Below are positions 1 to 11,880 of a DNA stretch of 64,000 nucleotides, piece after piece. The notes below the pieces were generated by a model. The model was given only the letters and a program-made list of their open reading frames with translations. It did not search any database and was not told the origin of the DNA. The DNA lies in the NCBI GenBank assembly GCA_964036195.1, contig OZ038458.1, positions 9,809,832 through 9,873,831 of the forward strand. The letters are read 5' to 3'. Made by a program: the position numbers and the translations under genes. Each line of letters starts with the position of its first letter. Position 1 is the stretch's first letter. This DNA is from Sphaerolaimus hirsutus (taxonomy: Eukaryota; Nematoda; Chromadorea; Monhysterida; Sphaerolaimidae).

Positions 1-2727
1 GATGAAGCATGTGAACTACATGAAACCATGAATTGATGTGGCGAAATGTCGGGTGTTGTGACAAATGACTGTGATGACGCATTTCCGCCAAGCATCAATC
101 CAAGTATTGATTTGACGATAATCAATCCAGATGGGAGTTCGATTTCCATTGGTCGAATATCAAACTTCCAATAATAGTCTTGACCAATGACCACATCTGG
201 TTGACATAGTATGTGACAAAACTCATCAGTCATTTCTGTCAATTCAAGCGGTTCCGCGAATTGTTCTTGTGCATGTTCACCGTACACAATATAAATGACT
301 GTTTTGTCATCTTGTGACAAAGGAGGTGGGCATGCATATGTTGCCAAATTATCTACTGCACGTAAAGTGAGCGGAATTTGTAACATATTGCCCTTATTGT
401 CGACGTGTTTGTAAATAGGCATGACGGCCTCGACTATTGACGTATTGACTGTGACAGGTGTTTTTGTCGCAAACACGTTCATTTGAAGAACAACATCTCC
501 TTTGTTTTCAAAGTTATACTCATTTGCCACAGATGCTTTAATGTATGAATATTCGCATCCAGTGTCAAAGAATATTAACAAAGGGTCTGTGACTCGATTT
601 AATTCAGCGTCTTTATTAATTAATGAAGCCTGGGCCACTTGCAAACGAACAATAGGCGCAAAATCGAACTCACATTCTTGTTCGGCCTGCTGCCTGGTAG
701 CGGTGTTGGGGTTACCGTAACCCGCTTGTGCGCTCAGCACCTCCACCGTGGGCCTGTGACTGGGTTGAAGTGGCACCGACGATGACATTTGGTTCGGGTT
801 GAGGTGTGGGTACACCTCATACCGTTTCTGCTGGAAGTCGACGGTCTCCATGTCCATGCCGTCCTTGATGAGGCCGGCGTGGAGCGTCGTCCACAGCTCG
901 TTTTCGCTGTGATACTTGCGGGCTTCCTCCTGAGCTCTCGCCTGGAGCTCGTTAGCGGGCCTCGGCCATTCGCCCATGTCCAGCGGACCGTCCATATCCA
1001 TTTGATACAGCGTCTGCTGTCTCCACCGAAAATCGTTCTCGTCCGGTGGGATGACACACACGCTCATCGGTTCCGTGTGTGAAGGCGGATACGATGGCGG
1101 TGCATGTGACGAAGCCGCGCCCGTTGTGATTACCTGAGCGTTGACAAAATTAGCGCTCGTTGCTTTGACAAAGGCTTTATTTTGTGAATTGTTTACCTGA
1201 CGCCTTGCGGGTGCCTGTCTGGTAGGACAGAACGCCCCGTGATGTTGACCAATCTGGCGACAATAGTAGCAACTCAATCGTTGAGTGCACTGTTCCGCTT
1301 GATGGCCTCTGCGTGTGCAGCGTGTGCACACATCGCCCAAAGCTTGCAACCGTTCGATGCGCTCTCTCGGTGTGACGTATTGAGGGCAATCGGTGGTGTA
1401 GTGCTCTTTGATGCCACAGAACAAGCACTCAAATTTTGGCTTGCGATAGTCAGCAGCAGGTTGTGAAAACTGCTTTTGACTAGTCGCTCCGATCGCGGGA
1501 GTTCTGGGAGGTTGAGTGGAATTTTTATTTTTTCCTTGTTGTTTACCAACATTAGCATTGGTACCAGCAAAAGCAACCGTGTTGTGAATAGGTTTTGGTT
1601 TTGAAAAGGTATTTGGTGATTTATTTCCCTTTTTCTTTTGCTGTTGCCAAACACCTCCATTTTGTGGCTTTTTTAACGATGAATTCTGTGATTTTTGAAC
1701 AACGTTTGAAGATTGTGAACTTTGTTGTTCAGTTTTCATCGCATCTAATCGAGCACGAGCAATGGTAGTTAATGCATCGACAAACCTGACGACTGTGAGT
1801 TCTGTGTCGTCGGTTGCAGCAGTGCGCATTGAATTCCGGTGTTCTTCTGTGACGGCAAGAACAATATTATCGGGAAGATAACCACGAATTATTCGTAACA
1901 CTGCACCAGAATCGACACTTTCACCCCTTTCTTTTAGTTGATTGAGAGTTGACAAAAGGGTTCTTGTGAAATTTGTGAGGGAGTCTCCTCTTGACGAAGG
2001 TTTTTCGAGTGAATACAATTTATCCCAAAGGGCGGCTTGTACCCGATGTGTTTCACCAAAGTTTGATTTTAACATGGTTACCGCTGTGATGTAATCTCGA
2101 CCATCACCTTTTAATCCGGCCAGTAGTTCTGCTGCTGGACCGGTAAGGCTGAGCTTAAGGTATGTATATTTCATACCATTTGACAAATTAGCTCGGTCGT
2201 GAATTTGAGCTCGAAAAATTTCCCACCAAGCTGCCCATTCTAACGGATCGCCGTTATATTTAGCAAGCTCGATTTTAGGTAACTTTAACAAAGTTTCCGG
2301 TTGTGAAGGTTGAGAACTACTTCCCATATTGACATTGTTGTAAGGTGGTTGTGAAGGGGGTTGAGTAGTTAAATCAACATTTGACTGACCTTTCAAGGAA
2401 AGTATCAACCTTTCCGCGGATTTGATTTGCGCTTGGGCGGTCGCCATCCTCGATTCCAGCTCATCCATGAGCATCATCGCGTTGTTTGAGCCCGAGTAGA
2501 GCGCGCGCTCCAATTTTGCGTTGGCGCTCTTTATTTCCTTGGCCACTCCGTCTTGGTCTCTGTCCAGGCTTGTGATGTGATCTTGGACAATAGATGTGAA
2601 TTTGTCCATAGCTGCGGACAGGTCCGAGCGTTTCAGCTCGGCTTGGTAGACGTAAGCTTGAAGTAATTCTAATACTTCCTCCGCCGCGCGCAAGTTTACG
2701 GCGGCGGGTTGTGACTCGTCTTTTGTG
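1..2727 (-). CDS. BEL/Pao retrotransposon gag-protease (3' part off left edge)
   Basis: This minus-strand frame has no stop from about 2727 down to base 1, about 900 residues, and continues off the window. In order it shows a coiled N-terminal segment (about 2720-2400); a DUF1759-type gag domain beginning LPKIELAKYNGDPLEW at about 2290; a Gln/Lys/Asn-rich linker; and three CCHC zinc knuckles at about 1430-1220 (CLFCGIKEHYTTDC, CTRCTRRGHQAEQC, and CYYCRQIGQHHGAFC with an extra spacer residue). A retropepsin-like region with the active-site signature FFDTG lies near 590-570, and a GQDYYWKFDI motif typical of BEL/Pao DUF1758 lies near 165. Gag packages element RNA and the protease matures the polyprotein. 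Reverse transcriptase, RNase H and integrase would lie left of base 1. The intact frame suggests a young copy. The start codon was not resolved; the frame has several in-frame Met codons near 2610-2460. Confidence 0.88.
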
Positions 2728-3943
2728 CTGACCGTGGCAAAATGGATGGATAAAGAAATACAGAGAATTGATAATTAGGCTCATATTCGCACATTTACTT
2801 ATTTGCACTATTTTACTTTTCATGCACTATATTTGTTTACCACGCAAAATATCAAAATATATTTCCTGCACTATATTATTTATCCATGGAGAATATTTAA
2901 TTGGGAAAGTGTATTGTAAGTTATTGGTATGTTTATGTGGAATATTTAGGTTAAAAGGTCAAATAAGTTATTATTAGGTGTATTAACATGAAATTAGGCT
3001 CATTCAACTCGCCGTAATTTTCTGATCATGATTATATATACATTTGCATAGTTTACTTGCAATTTACAAAAGTCAAAACTTGTAATTATTTACGTACCGC
3101 GTAATTATCTAGGCCAGCGTCCTAATAGAGAAATGGTGCCCTGCGTGCAACTAGCATTTACTTTACAAAGCCCTTCGCATAGGCATAATTGTCATAACCT
3201 CGCTCACAACTATTTATATTTACTTAATAATTATAATACCCCGCTCAATCAAATATATTAAAGACTCTGCTCAATTACAATACCCATTTACCTCGAATAA
3301 GTCCCAATTTTACTAGATTATTCAACATACGCTTCCAGGAAGTGATTATTATTATCATGTTGAATATACCTTATTCTATTTACGTCATTAGGAACATTTG
3401 CACTACTATTTACAGTTTCAAACCCTAATTTATTAGTTCCAATGTGCGTCAATGTTTTCTGACAAATTGAAGCAAATTAGTAAATCGGCCGAGTTTGCCG
3501 ACTTCGCGCCTCAAGATTAATAGTTTTTCCATTAGCCCAATTTGTACCTGGTATTTCTTTACCATAATTATTTGAATGTATGCACGCGCAGTATAAGGCA
3601 ACTGTTTCGGCTAGATGTGTTTATTTGTTGCATTTATGTCTTATTTGTGCATTTGTATTAGGAAATTACTGTAGCTGTTTTTCTATACGTGATTTCCGTG
3701 TCTTAGCTACTTTGAGAGTTTTTACTTCAGTCTGCGGACCCCAAGCTACTGAACGAAAATAAGCTAGCGATAGAAACTTCGAATAGGAAGCTCGCTAGGC
3801 TTTGCGCTTTGTAACACGCTGTATCTGATCGAAATAAAGTACCTGAAACAATTCGAACCCCCTTTTTCAACACACAACTACGAAATAAACTCAACTTGGC
3901 TGTCGACAAGTGGACGTTCGGCTACAACGGGAAATCAACCACT
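2728..3943. other. AT-rich spacer inside the retroelement region
   Basis: About 1.2 kb of AT-rich sequence with only short frames (for example 2768-2977 and 3580-3762 on the plus strand), none recognisable. It contrasts with both flanks by almost lacking the TGTGA pentamer. It is best read as an insertion or an intron within the element. No clear terminal repeats were seen. Confidence 0.4.
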
Positions 3944-4198
3944 CTAAAGGCCGTTTCTCACTACGGTCTTGGAGTTGCCGGATTCGGTGGTAGAAGACGC
4001 TGACTTCGGTGGCTTCATCACATCTTTGACGATTTTAGGAATCGGTTTGGTTGTGAATCGTAGCACACCGTTGCGCACTCCAGTCAACGCCCGGCTATGT
4101 TGAGTCAACAGATGAGTTGTGTCGGACTCATCTACGTTGCCCAAAGGCATAGCTGCGGCGGCTGGGGCGCCTCTCTGAACGCGTAGACGTTCTTCCAT
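3944..4198 (-). CDS. Short ORF, possible 5' gag exon or leader ORF of the retrotransposon
   Basis: An 84-residue ORF starts MEERLRVQRGAPAAAAM and ends with a stop at 3944. It shares the retroelement's strand and its TGTGA-rich plus-strand composition. I do not recognise a domain. It lies about 1.2 kb upstream of the gag frame, separated by an AT-rich stretch (2760-3940) that lacks the TGTGA bias. It may be the original gag N-terminus separated by an insertion or intron, or an independent leader ORF. I found no donor/acceptor pair that joins the two frames cleanly. Confidence 0.35.
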   Translation of the reverse strand: MEERLRVQRGAPAAAAMPLGNVDESDTTHLLTQHSRALTGVRNGVLRFTTKPIPKIVKDVMKPPKSASSTTESGNSKTVVRNGL

Positions 4199-5600
4199 GG
4201 CAAATTTCGATCGATGTTTTGCTTATTAGCAACGTGGTAGCTAGCTGTGAACGAAATAAAATAATAAAAAATAAATATTTCGTTGCTTGTGACTTGTACT
4301 TGTAAAATCGTAAGTAAATATGCACGCGCTACTCACGATTTTGCGTCCAAAACCGTGTTACCGTAACCTCGTGCGTGTGACTCAGGCTGTGAAACTCGAT
4401 TTCCAATGAAATTTCGCGCGAGACGACTTAATTAGAGTGACCAATTAGTTAATTAGTCACCCTGCTCGCTGCGCCATGTAAAATAATACGGAACTTGTTG
4501 AAGTGACTTGTGAACTAGCTCCTATTCCTAACCGAGGAAGAGGACAAATGTGAACGTATGAAAGTTGACGTGAAGCGTCGTCTCTAGTTGACGTTCCGTT
4601 ATTTTATCAAAATGTGAATTAGTTGAGTTGAAGTGAATTGACGTGAGTTAGTGTGAAGCAAATTTAGATTGTTTACCAAAGGTTTTGACGAACGTTTTTA
4701 TTTAGACAATTAAATACAAAGAAATAAGTGTAAATAAAATATCTATAAAATTATACGTAAACAAAGGAATTAATTTACAACTAAATTAATTACTTAAATA
4801 AAACACGAAATAAGTTCTAATTACCGAAGAAATAAGGCAATTTATAGAAGGCACTTAATTACGACAAAAGGCGAATTAAGTGGCGCGGTTGTGAGGAAAG
4901 CACCTTAAACAGCGCAGGTGTGAATAAAGCACTGAGGTGACTTAAAGCACCAAGAGTTAAACTTAGCACCAAAAACAAGCGACTTAATAAAGTGACAACG
5001 GCGCTTATTTAGATCCTAGGAAGAGATTCTTGTGAAGTTGACGAGGTTGCAAACACTGCTGATTCTAGCTGTGAAATCGGCTTTTAAGGGCCAGACCGAT
5101 GGCGATTGACTTGGCGCCAATCGGTCGGCTCTAATCTCCGATTTTTACCCAACATTTCCAATTGTGAAAGTTCAATCCTTGCCCGCTCGCTTCTCCGATG
5201 AAAAGCGAGCTAAACTGACAAGATAGTGAAAATGTGAGACAAGCCAGACAGCATTTGAAATGGCGCGCGGGCCCGGCCCCCCGCTTGGGGGCGAGCCCGC
5301 CGCTTAACATAAACATGACGGCGTATTTGCGTGCTGCTTGTCAAGGAAATGTGGCGGAATGTGAGCAATGACTAAGATCTAAATATGTGAGCGATGTAAA
5401 GCGCACGTTGTAAACAACGTGCTTGAGATATTAAATGACGAATGTGAAGATGTTAAAAATGGAATGTGAATAAAAATGGAATCGTAATAAATTGAATTAA
5501 TTAAATATAAAAGCGAACATAAGAATGTCAACTTAAATATTAAAGATTTTACATTTTACGATAATGTTACACATCGGCCATCACCCACTAACTAAAATCA
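4199..5600. mobile_element. Likely 5' leader and LTR region of the BEL/Pao element
   Basis: Non-coding sequence upstream, on the minus strand, of the gag frames. It is strikingly enriched in TGTGA on the plus strand (about 17 copies in 4321-5460) and in TTGACG. The position predicts a 5' LTR here, but the partner LTR lies outside the window, so its boundaries cannot be set. A GC-rich block lies at 5250-5310. Confidence 0.4.
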
Positions 5601-6047
5601 CTCTAAAAAATACACCGTTAACAACTAATAAATGCACCAATCTGTTACGCATGCATGCAGTAAATCAATAATCTTAACAATCAAAATCATGGTTGTTGCC
5701 AGTCACGCTTTCACACCTTGTTGATCAGGGTGATAATTACTGATAGTGATTTCATAGTGATTTTTTTGTATGGACGCATGCTCACAATGCAATGGAATGT
5801 CACAACACCGCACCCCATGTATGTATATCGCACCTGTTTGACTGTTAAGAGTGCATGTGTGTATGTGTAGGGTAACAGACTGTGATATTGCCACCTGTGT
5901 ATGTATAGGGATACAGACTGTGATATTGGCTTGTATGTAATATTGGATTCAGCCTATGGCCGAAGTACCCATACCCAAAATTCCCATACCCAATACCCAT
6001 GTATGGGTATTGCATACTCCAAACATTGAATTGCGATTATCTCAAAA
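5601..6047. other. AT-rich intergenic DNA, no gene seen
   Basis: Short direct repeats around a gggtaacagactgtgatatt-like phrase (about 5870-5935) and a run of ACCCATA/ATGGGTA words (5960-6010) are visible. I see no coding potential or RNA gene. Confidence 0.5.
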
Positions 6048-6493
6048 TACCGTATTACCTCTAATATAAGGTATACCTTATATTGTTTTCGTCAGATTTT
6101 TAGAGCCAAAAGTTATACCTTGTATTAGAGGGTACCTTATATTAGAGGGTACCTTCAATTTTTTCGCCAGATTTCGTCTGGTCACCAATTCAAAGTTTCT
6201 CTTCGAGTGAATAAAGCCGCCGTAAACTGACACACTTTTCAGTGGCGGAAGTCGACGAAGAGTCATCGCAGTGCCCTTCGGCACCATTTTCATCATTTTC
6301 CGCCATGTTTAGCAACCATTTTTATTATTTTGCGTGTTTTGGCACGCAGCCAGCTGTGCTTTATTAGAGGTATGCCTTATATTAGAGGGTACCTTATATT
6401 TATTTTGTCGCGTTCAAAATAGCCAAAAGTTATACCTTATATTAGAGGGTACCTTATATTAGAGGGATGCCTTATATTGGAGGTAATACGGTA
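6048..6493. mobile_element. CCGTAT-type MITE, copy with internal TTATATTAGAGGG repeats
   Basis: Inverted ends TACCGTATTACCTCTAATAT and ATATTGGAGGTAATACGGTA are flanked by TA, the presumed target duplication. The interior holds several direct copies of a TTATATTAGAGGGTACC-like unit near both ends. A 72-residue minus-strand frame (6078-6296) inside is unrecognised and probably fortuitous. Confidence 0.7.
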
Positions 6494-7008
6494 GATTTTT
6501 TGTAGATCTGTACTTTTAGAAGCACACCCTTCATATACATATATGTACATTGAAAAAAATTTCAGTAACTTGAACAACTTTGCTAGTATCCATTCATCCC
6601 ATTCACGACCTCACTTTTTTAAGTTTGGATATAAGACACTACAAAGTACTGAGACTTGTTTCACTGAGCTCACAAACATTTTTAGAAATTTTTGAAGAAA
6701 AAAACCCTTTCGTATTGAAAAAGTATTTTTATCAAAAAGGCACGTTTTTACAAAACGGTCGTTAGAAAAAAGGAAATGTTTTCCCATCCTCATCTAATGC
6801 GGCAGAGTTGTTCAAATACTGGTATTTTTGGAAAACGTAAACGTAAACGTAAATACCTTTTCCAAACTCAAAGTATAAATACTAAAACGTATGGTATTTT
6901 TAAAATACCAAGGAATACGTAAAAAAAACGTAAACGTAAAAAATTCAAGGAGTACCCCATATGAGCAGAGCTTCTGAAAAAATCATTGTTGTGACATTTT
7001 CAACAATG

Positions 7009-7413
7009 TACCGTATTACCTCGAAATACCCCCATGGGGGTTTATTATCTCGCCAGCAAAATTTGAGGGGGGGGTTTATTCGAGGGGGGGTCTTATTATT
7101 TCGCCAGAAATTTTCGTGAAATTCATAGTAATGTATACGCTTTTTCTTACACAAAACGGTAATAAATGTGAGAAAATAGGTTACATTGGGGCCTTAGATG
7201 TACATCTGTACACAAATGAGCGTATAAGTGTAGCTGCGATGCAAATGAGTAGTAATAAATACATCATGTACATTGCATACATGATGTACATCATTCCAGA
7301 GGGGGGGGGGTATTTCGAGGGGGGTTTATTATTTCCCCAGCCCATTTTGAGGGGGGGGGGGTTAATTCGAGGGGGGGTTAATTCAAGGGGGGATAATTCG
7401 AGGTAATATGGTA
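7009..7413. mobile_element. CCGTAT-type MITE
   Basis: Starts TACCGTATTACCTCGAAATA and ends ATTCGAGGTAATATGGTA. Just inside the ends are C-rich then G-rich tracts. The interior has a segment around 7180-7290 with palindromic ACATCATGTACAT words that recurs inverted in the copies at 7641-9219 and 59665-60396, defining one subfamily. Confidence 0.75.
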
Positions 7414-7640
7414 TGCATGATTTCCATCCACATTTTTCACTTGCGTTTCATAGCAAACAAAAATTTTTTTTCCTAGGTTTGTCTATTTGTTAATTGGTGC
7501 CTATGGCCTCGCAGTTTAGGAAACTGATGGATTAACACCAGCATTAACTTCTTCATCAAAAATTACATTACTGCAAAACATCAGCAGGATATGAATGAAA
7601 CAAAACAGTGGAAGATTGTATAATGCACAACACAAATACA

Positions 7641-9219
7641 TAACGTATTTCCTCGAAATACCCCCCCCCCTTGAATTAACCCCCCCGAAATACCCCCGTC
7701 TGAAATGATGTACATCATGTATGCAACGTACACGATGTATTTATAACAGTCCAGTTTGAATCGCAGCTACACGTATACTTAGTTTGTGCAGCGATGTACG
7801 TTGATATGGTCACATAAACTGGTGGACAATATAAATGGAAAATTCACAAAATAACATTTTAAAAATCACACAAGCAAGCCATCAGGCTGTCACTTAGTGT
7901 GAGGGTGCCCCAAAGTATATACTATATATAACCAAAGTGGCACCCCCTCAGGCCACCCTTGTTGCTGAAAATATTTTTTTTCCACTTTTTTTCTGGTCAA
8001 TATAAATGGAAAATCCATACAAATTTTTGTTCAGGCTGGAATTTGATTTATTTATAAAATGTGTTTGGGATGGTTTAGGCCACTGATTTTTTGGGACATA
8101 TGAGATGGTAACTTCCTGCAACTATTCCACCCCCTCACAACCGACGCAATCCCTACACCAAAATTTTGCTGAAGATCAAACCTGAAATATTTTTTTGAAC
8201 AAAACATATATTGGAACTAATGTGTCTTACAGCCCCAGGCTTATGATACAGCACATGGTGGCCAGGACTGGCTTCCTAAGTGTCATGAGCAACATGTGGC
8301 TGGTCCTGCACCACATTGTTGCACGAAGATTGCATTTATGGCCATCAGTGGAAATACCACTGTTCAAAGACAGCATTTCTGTAGCATCTGCAGGCCTCTG
8401 TAGGCCTCTGCAGCATCTGCATGCAAATCATTAAATGCTAGTGCCCATTGAATTCAGGCAACAATTATCTGTTAAACATATACCAGGGGACAACTGGAAA
8501 TGTGTCCTGTATTTCGTGTAAATGGGCCAGACAGATGAAGAGGTCATTCCCAGAAAGTGTAAATTTGTGGTTTTTGCAATCACAATCAAAATGTTTGCAC
8601 TTATAAAGTTCTTAATATGTTTGAATGTCATGAAGTGGCTGATATCTGCAAATTAGGATGGATTTTTGTGAGGCAGCAGCAGCGTGGGGACAGCAGCGGG
8701 TAAAAATCACCCTGCAACCTATGTGCGGCTCTGAGCGAGCCATTAGTGATTTTTTTTTCATCAAAAGACTGCCAGCACAAGCGTATCCAATGCTTGTGTT
8801 GGCAGCATGCCAAAAATGGCAGCGCGCTTTCCCGCAGCAATATTCTGTGTGGGATTCCAAAATTTTCCATTTATATTGGCCAGAAAAAAATTCGGAAAAA
8901 ATATATAGAAGGCTGTCACGGCTAACCAGGGGGGTGCTGGGGGGTGCCATTTGGGGACAATGTAAAGAAATGTTGGCCCCACATTCACACAAAATTTTAG
9001 CTAGATTGGGCTGATCATTTGCACATGAGAATATTTTGAAAATTGGTGAATATCCTATTTGGTCACATTTATTACCGGTTTTGGGTACATAATTGCGTAT
9101 ACTTGACAATAAAATTCCCGAAAATTTCTGACGAAATAATAAACCCCATCTCGAAATACCCCCCTCAAAACTTCCACCATGAAAAAAACACCCTGGGGGT
9201 ATTTCGAGGAAATACGGTA
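7641..9219. mobile_element. Large CCGTAT-type element with a foldback interior
   Basis: The left end is TAACGTATTTCCTCGAAATA and the right end TATTTCGAGGAAATACGGTA, about 1.58 kb. The interior is itself inverted: ATAAATGGAAAAT words on the left (about 7832 and 8000) are answered by ATTTTCCATTTAT at about 8860, and a 7905-7960 GGTGCC block is answered near 8930. It may be two nested elements. A 216-residue minus-strand frame inside has no recognisable domain. Confidence 0.55.
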
Positions 9220-9849
9220 GGTACACGCATTCCATTTTTCTGCTTGTATTTATTGCTAACACCTTCCTTCACACTGTTCACATTCCACAATTGACACATC
9301 AATTACATTTACATTTGCTTGATTACATTTATTCACAATATTTCCACTGTCAAAAAGACAATTAGACAACAACACAATTGGCATTACATCAAATTGGTAT
9401 AGCTTTTTACACAAAATCAATGTGTGAATGTAGTAATGGAGCACATTTGGCAGACGCGTGGTTTCGTGTAGCTGGATTTTTACGTTTTCTCTGGTACCCG
9501 GGTAATTGTGCCAGGAAAACGTAACAAAACGTAATGGTATTTTTAGAAAACGTAAACGTAAACGTAAGTATAAATACCCGAATAACCGGGTATTTCGGGT
9601 AAACGTAAATACGTTTTTCCAACTCTGAAATGCGGATATGAAAATGATACCTACGCATCAAATGGATTAAATATTAACAAGCGGATGTGCAATTGTGCAT
9701 GACGTAGATCAAACATCAAATAGGTAAATATACCTAATCATCAGTATGGCTCATCGGGTCATAATGAGACATTGAGGTTTATAACAGACTAGCAGGATTC
9801 TCTCCGACCTTCGGTCGGGTTTTGTAGTGTTCTAATCCTACAAAAAAGC
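9220..9849. other. AT-rich intergenic DNA, no gene seen
   Basis: Contains an inverted pair of AACGTAAACGTAAA-type words around 9480-9620, also present at 6830-6940. These look like remnants of another short palindromic repeat. No convincing coding sequence. Confidence 0.4.
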
Positions 9850-11690
9850 ATGATTTCAAATTTGTTAGATGCAGGTGTTTAATTTAAGGGTGGAGGGTGT
9901 AATGCATGTATTCAACGGAGTGCATATTTCAAATCAAGGCAATCAAAAACCCACAAATGCAACATTTCACAATTTCTAATTTATTAGCCCCAGGGGATCT
10001 ATTTTAAGGCTTACAGTAATGTAGAGTCAAAATGGAGTGCATATTTTAAATCAGTGCAATTAGAAACCTACAAAATGCATCATTTCACAATTTGAAATTT
10101 TTGGCCCTAGGGGTTCATTATCAGGGTTACAGTAATGTAGTGTCAGAATGGAATGCATGTTTGAAATCAGTGCATGAAAATACTCCCAAATGCATCATTT
10201 CACAAATTGAAAGTTTTTGGCCCCAGGGGTTCATTTTCAGGTTTATGGTAATGTAGTGTCAAAATGGAGTGAACATTTCAAATCAGTGCAATTAGAAACC
10301 CACAAATGCATCATTTCACTATTTGAAATTTTTGGCCCCAGGGGCCAGATTTAATACTCCCTACAGATTTGTAGGGTAGGGCGTACGCCCGACAGATTTT
10401 TTAAAGTTTAGCCGCATCGACGCACATGCACCGAGAGCAAGGCGGTTCGTAAAATATACGAAACCATCCTTTAAGGTTGCCGATATTGCAATATGACGTA
10501 TATCACTTCGATTTTGGCTCGGAAATCACGATTTCGTCATTTCTTGACCGTCTGCCAATTCGTTTTTTATTTTATTTTGTCGGGCGGATTACTCGCATAG
10601 GTCACGCTTTTGTGTAGTCAGGTGGTCACTTTTTTAGTGTTCACTGTCTGCAATCGAAACCATGAGGGCAGCGACAAGAAAGAAATGCATGCACGAGCGT
10701 ACAAAAGCGCGACTTATGCGAGTAACCCGCCCGACAAAATAAAATAAAAAACGAATTGGCAGACGGTCAAGAAATGACGAAATCGTGATTTCCGAGCCAA
10801 AATCGAAGCGATATACGTTATATTGCAATATCGGCGACCTTAAGGGATAGTTTCGTGTATTTTACAAACCGCATTGCTCTCAGTGCATGTGCGTCGATGC
10901 GGCTGAACTTTAAAAAATCTATCGGGCGTACGCCCTACCCTACAAATCTGTAGGGAGTATTTAATCTGGCCCCAGGGGTTAAATTTCAGGGTTACAGTGA
11001 TGTAGTGTCAGAGTGGAGTGTATATTTGAAATCAGTGCAATCAGAAACTTAAAAATGAATGATTGAACAAAGTGAAAATTTTTGGCCCCAGGGGTTCATT
11101 TTTAGGGTTATGGTAATGTAGTGTCAAAATGGAGTGCATATATCAAATCAGTGCAATTTCTAATTTTTTAAGCTCTGGGCATTATACTTAAAGGTTATGG
11201 TAATGTAGAGTCAAAATGGAATGCATATTTGAAATCAGTGCAATGAGAAACCCAAAAATGCATCATTTCACAAATTGAAAGTGTTTGGGCCCAGGGGTTC
11301 ATTTTCAGGGTTATTGTAATGTACTGCCAAAATGGAGTCCATATATCAAATCAGTGCATGTAGAAACCCAAAAATGCATTATTTCACAAATTGAAAGTTT
11401 TTGGCCCCAGGGGTTCATTTTGAGGGTTATGGTAATGTAGTGTCAAAATGGAGTGCATATTTGAAATCAGTGCAATCAGAAACCCACAAATGCATTATTT
11501 CACAAATTCAAAGTGTTTGGCCCCAGGGGTTCAATTTCATGGTTATGGTAATGTACTGTCAGAATGGAGTGCATATTTCAAATCATTGTAATCAGAAACC
11601 CACAAATGCATCATTTCACAATTTATACTTTTTAGCCCCAGGGGCCTCACTTAAGGGTTATGGTAATGTTATTGTGAACTCCCATAAACT
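9850..11690. repeat. ~116-bp tandem satellite with GGCCCCAGGGG core
   Basis: A degenerate tandem array with a unit of about 110-116 bp. Landmarks GGCCCCAGGGG or close variants occur at about 10103, 10219, 10334, 10973, 11083, 11287, 11403, 11519 and 11634, each followed by a phrase like GGTAATGTAGTGTCAAAATG and then CATCATTTCACAAATTGAAA. About ten units are visible. The array is interrupted at 10345-10969 by a long foldback element. Confidence 0.9.
10345..10969. mobile_element. Long-TIR foldback element, MULE-like, with 9-bp duplication
   Basis: A 625-bp element with inverted arms of nearly 300 bp. It begins CCAGATTTAATACTCCCTAC and ends GTAGGGAGTATTTAATCTGG. The same 9 bp, CCCCAGGGG, flank it at 10336-10344 and 10970-10978, and the uninterrupted satellite units carry this site once. 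Very long inverted repeats with a 9-bp duplication are typical of non-autonomous Mutator-like elements. The target is palindromic, so the exact ends are slightly ambiguous. Confidence 0.8.
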
Positions 11691-11880
11691 CAGCCCCTAA
11701 TTTGGTAAACTCACATCAACTCAACTCCCATAAACTCAATCTCTAATTTGTAAACTTTTGTCAACACAGCTCCTTATTTTTAAACTTCAGTAAACTCAAC
11801 CCTAATTTATAAACACCTGTCAACTCAACCCTGAATTGTAAACTCAACCCTTAAAAACTCATATCAACCCCTTATACATG
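11691..11880. repeat. Degenerate TAAACTCAACCC minisatellite
   Basis: Direct repeats of a roughly 40-bp unit built on aactcccataaactcaaccc-like words followed by taatttgtaaact. It abuts the ~116-bp satellite. Confidence 0.7.

Noticed and set aside
734-1082. ORFs of 97 and 107 residues on both strands
   Set aside because: Out-of-frame shadows of the continuous gag-protease frame.
4199-5600. A precisely bounded 5' LTR
   Set aside because: No second copy lies in the window, so TG...CA limits would be guesswork.
8612-9262. 216-residue minus-strand ORF
   Set aside because: Lies wholly within a repetitive element whose ends encode part of it (CCGTAT termini); no domain and atypical composition.
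9850-11690. CRISPR-like regular array
   Set aside because: Repeats are adjacent ~116-bp degenerate units without unique spacers, in animal DNA; it is a satellite.
11401-11700. 99-residue ORF with repeated GYGNV and WPQG words
   Set aside because: Produced by the ~116-bp satellite, whose unit is open in one frame by chance.
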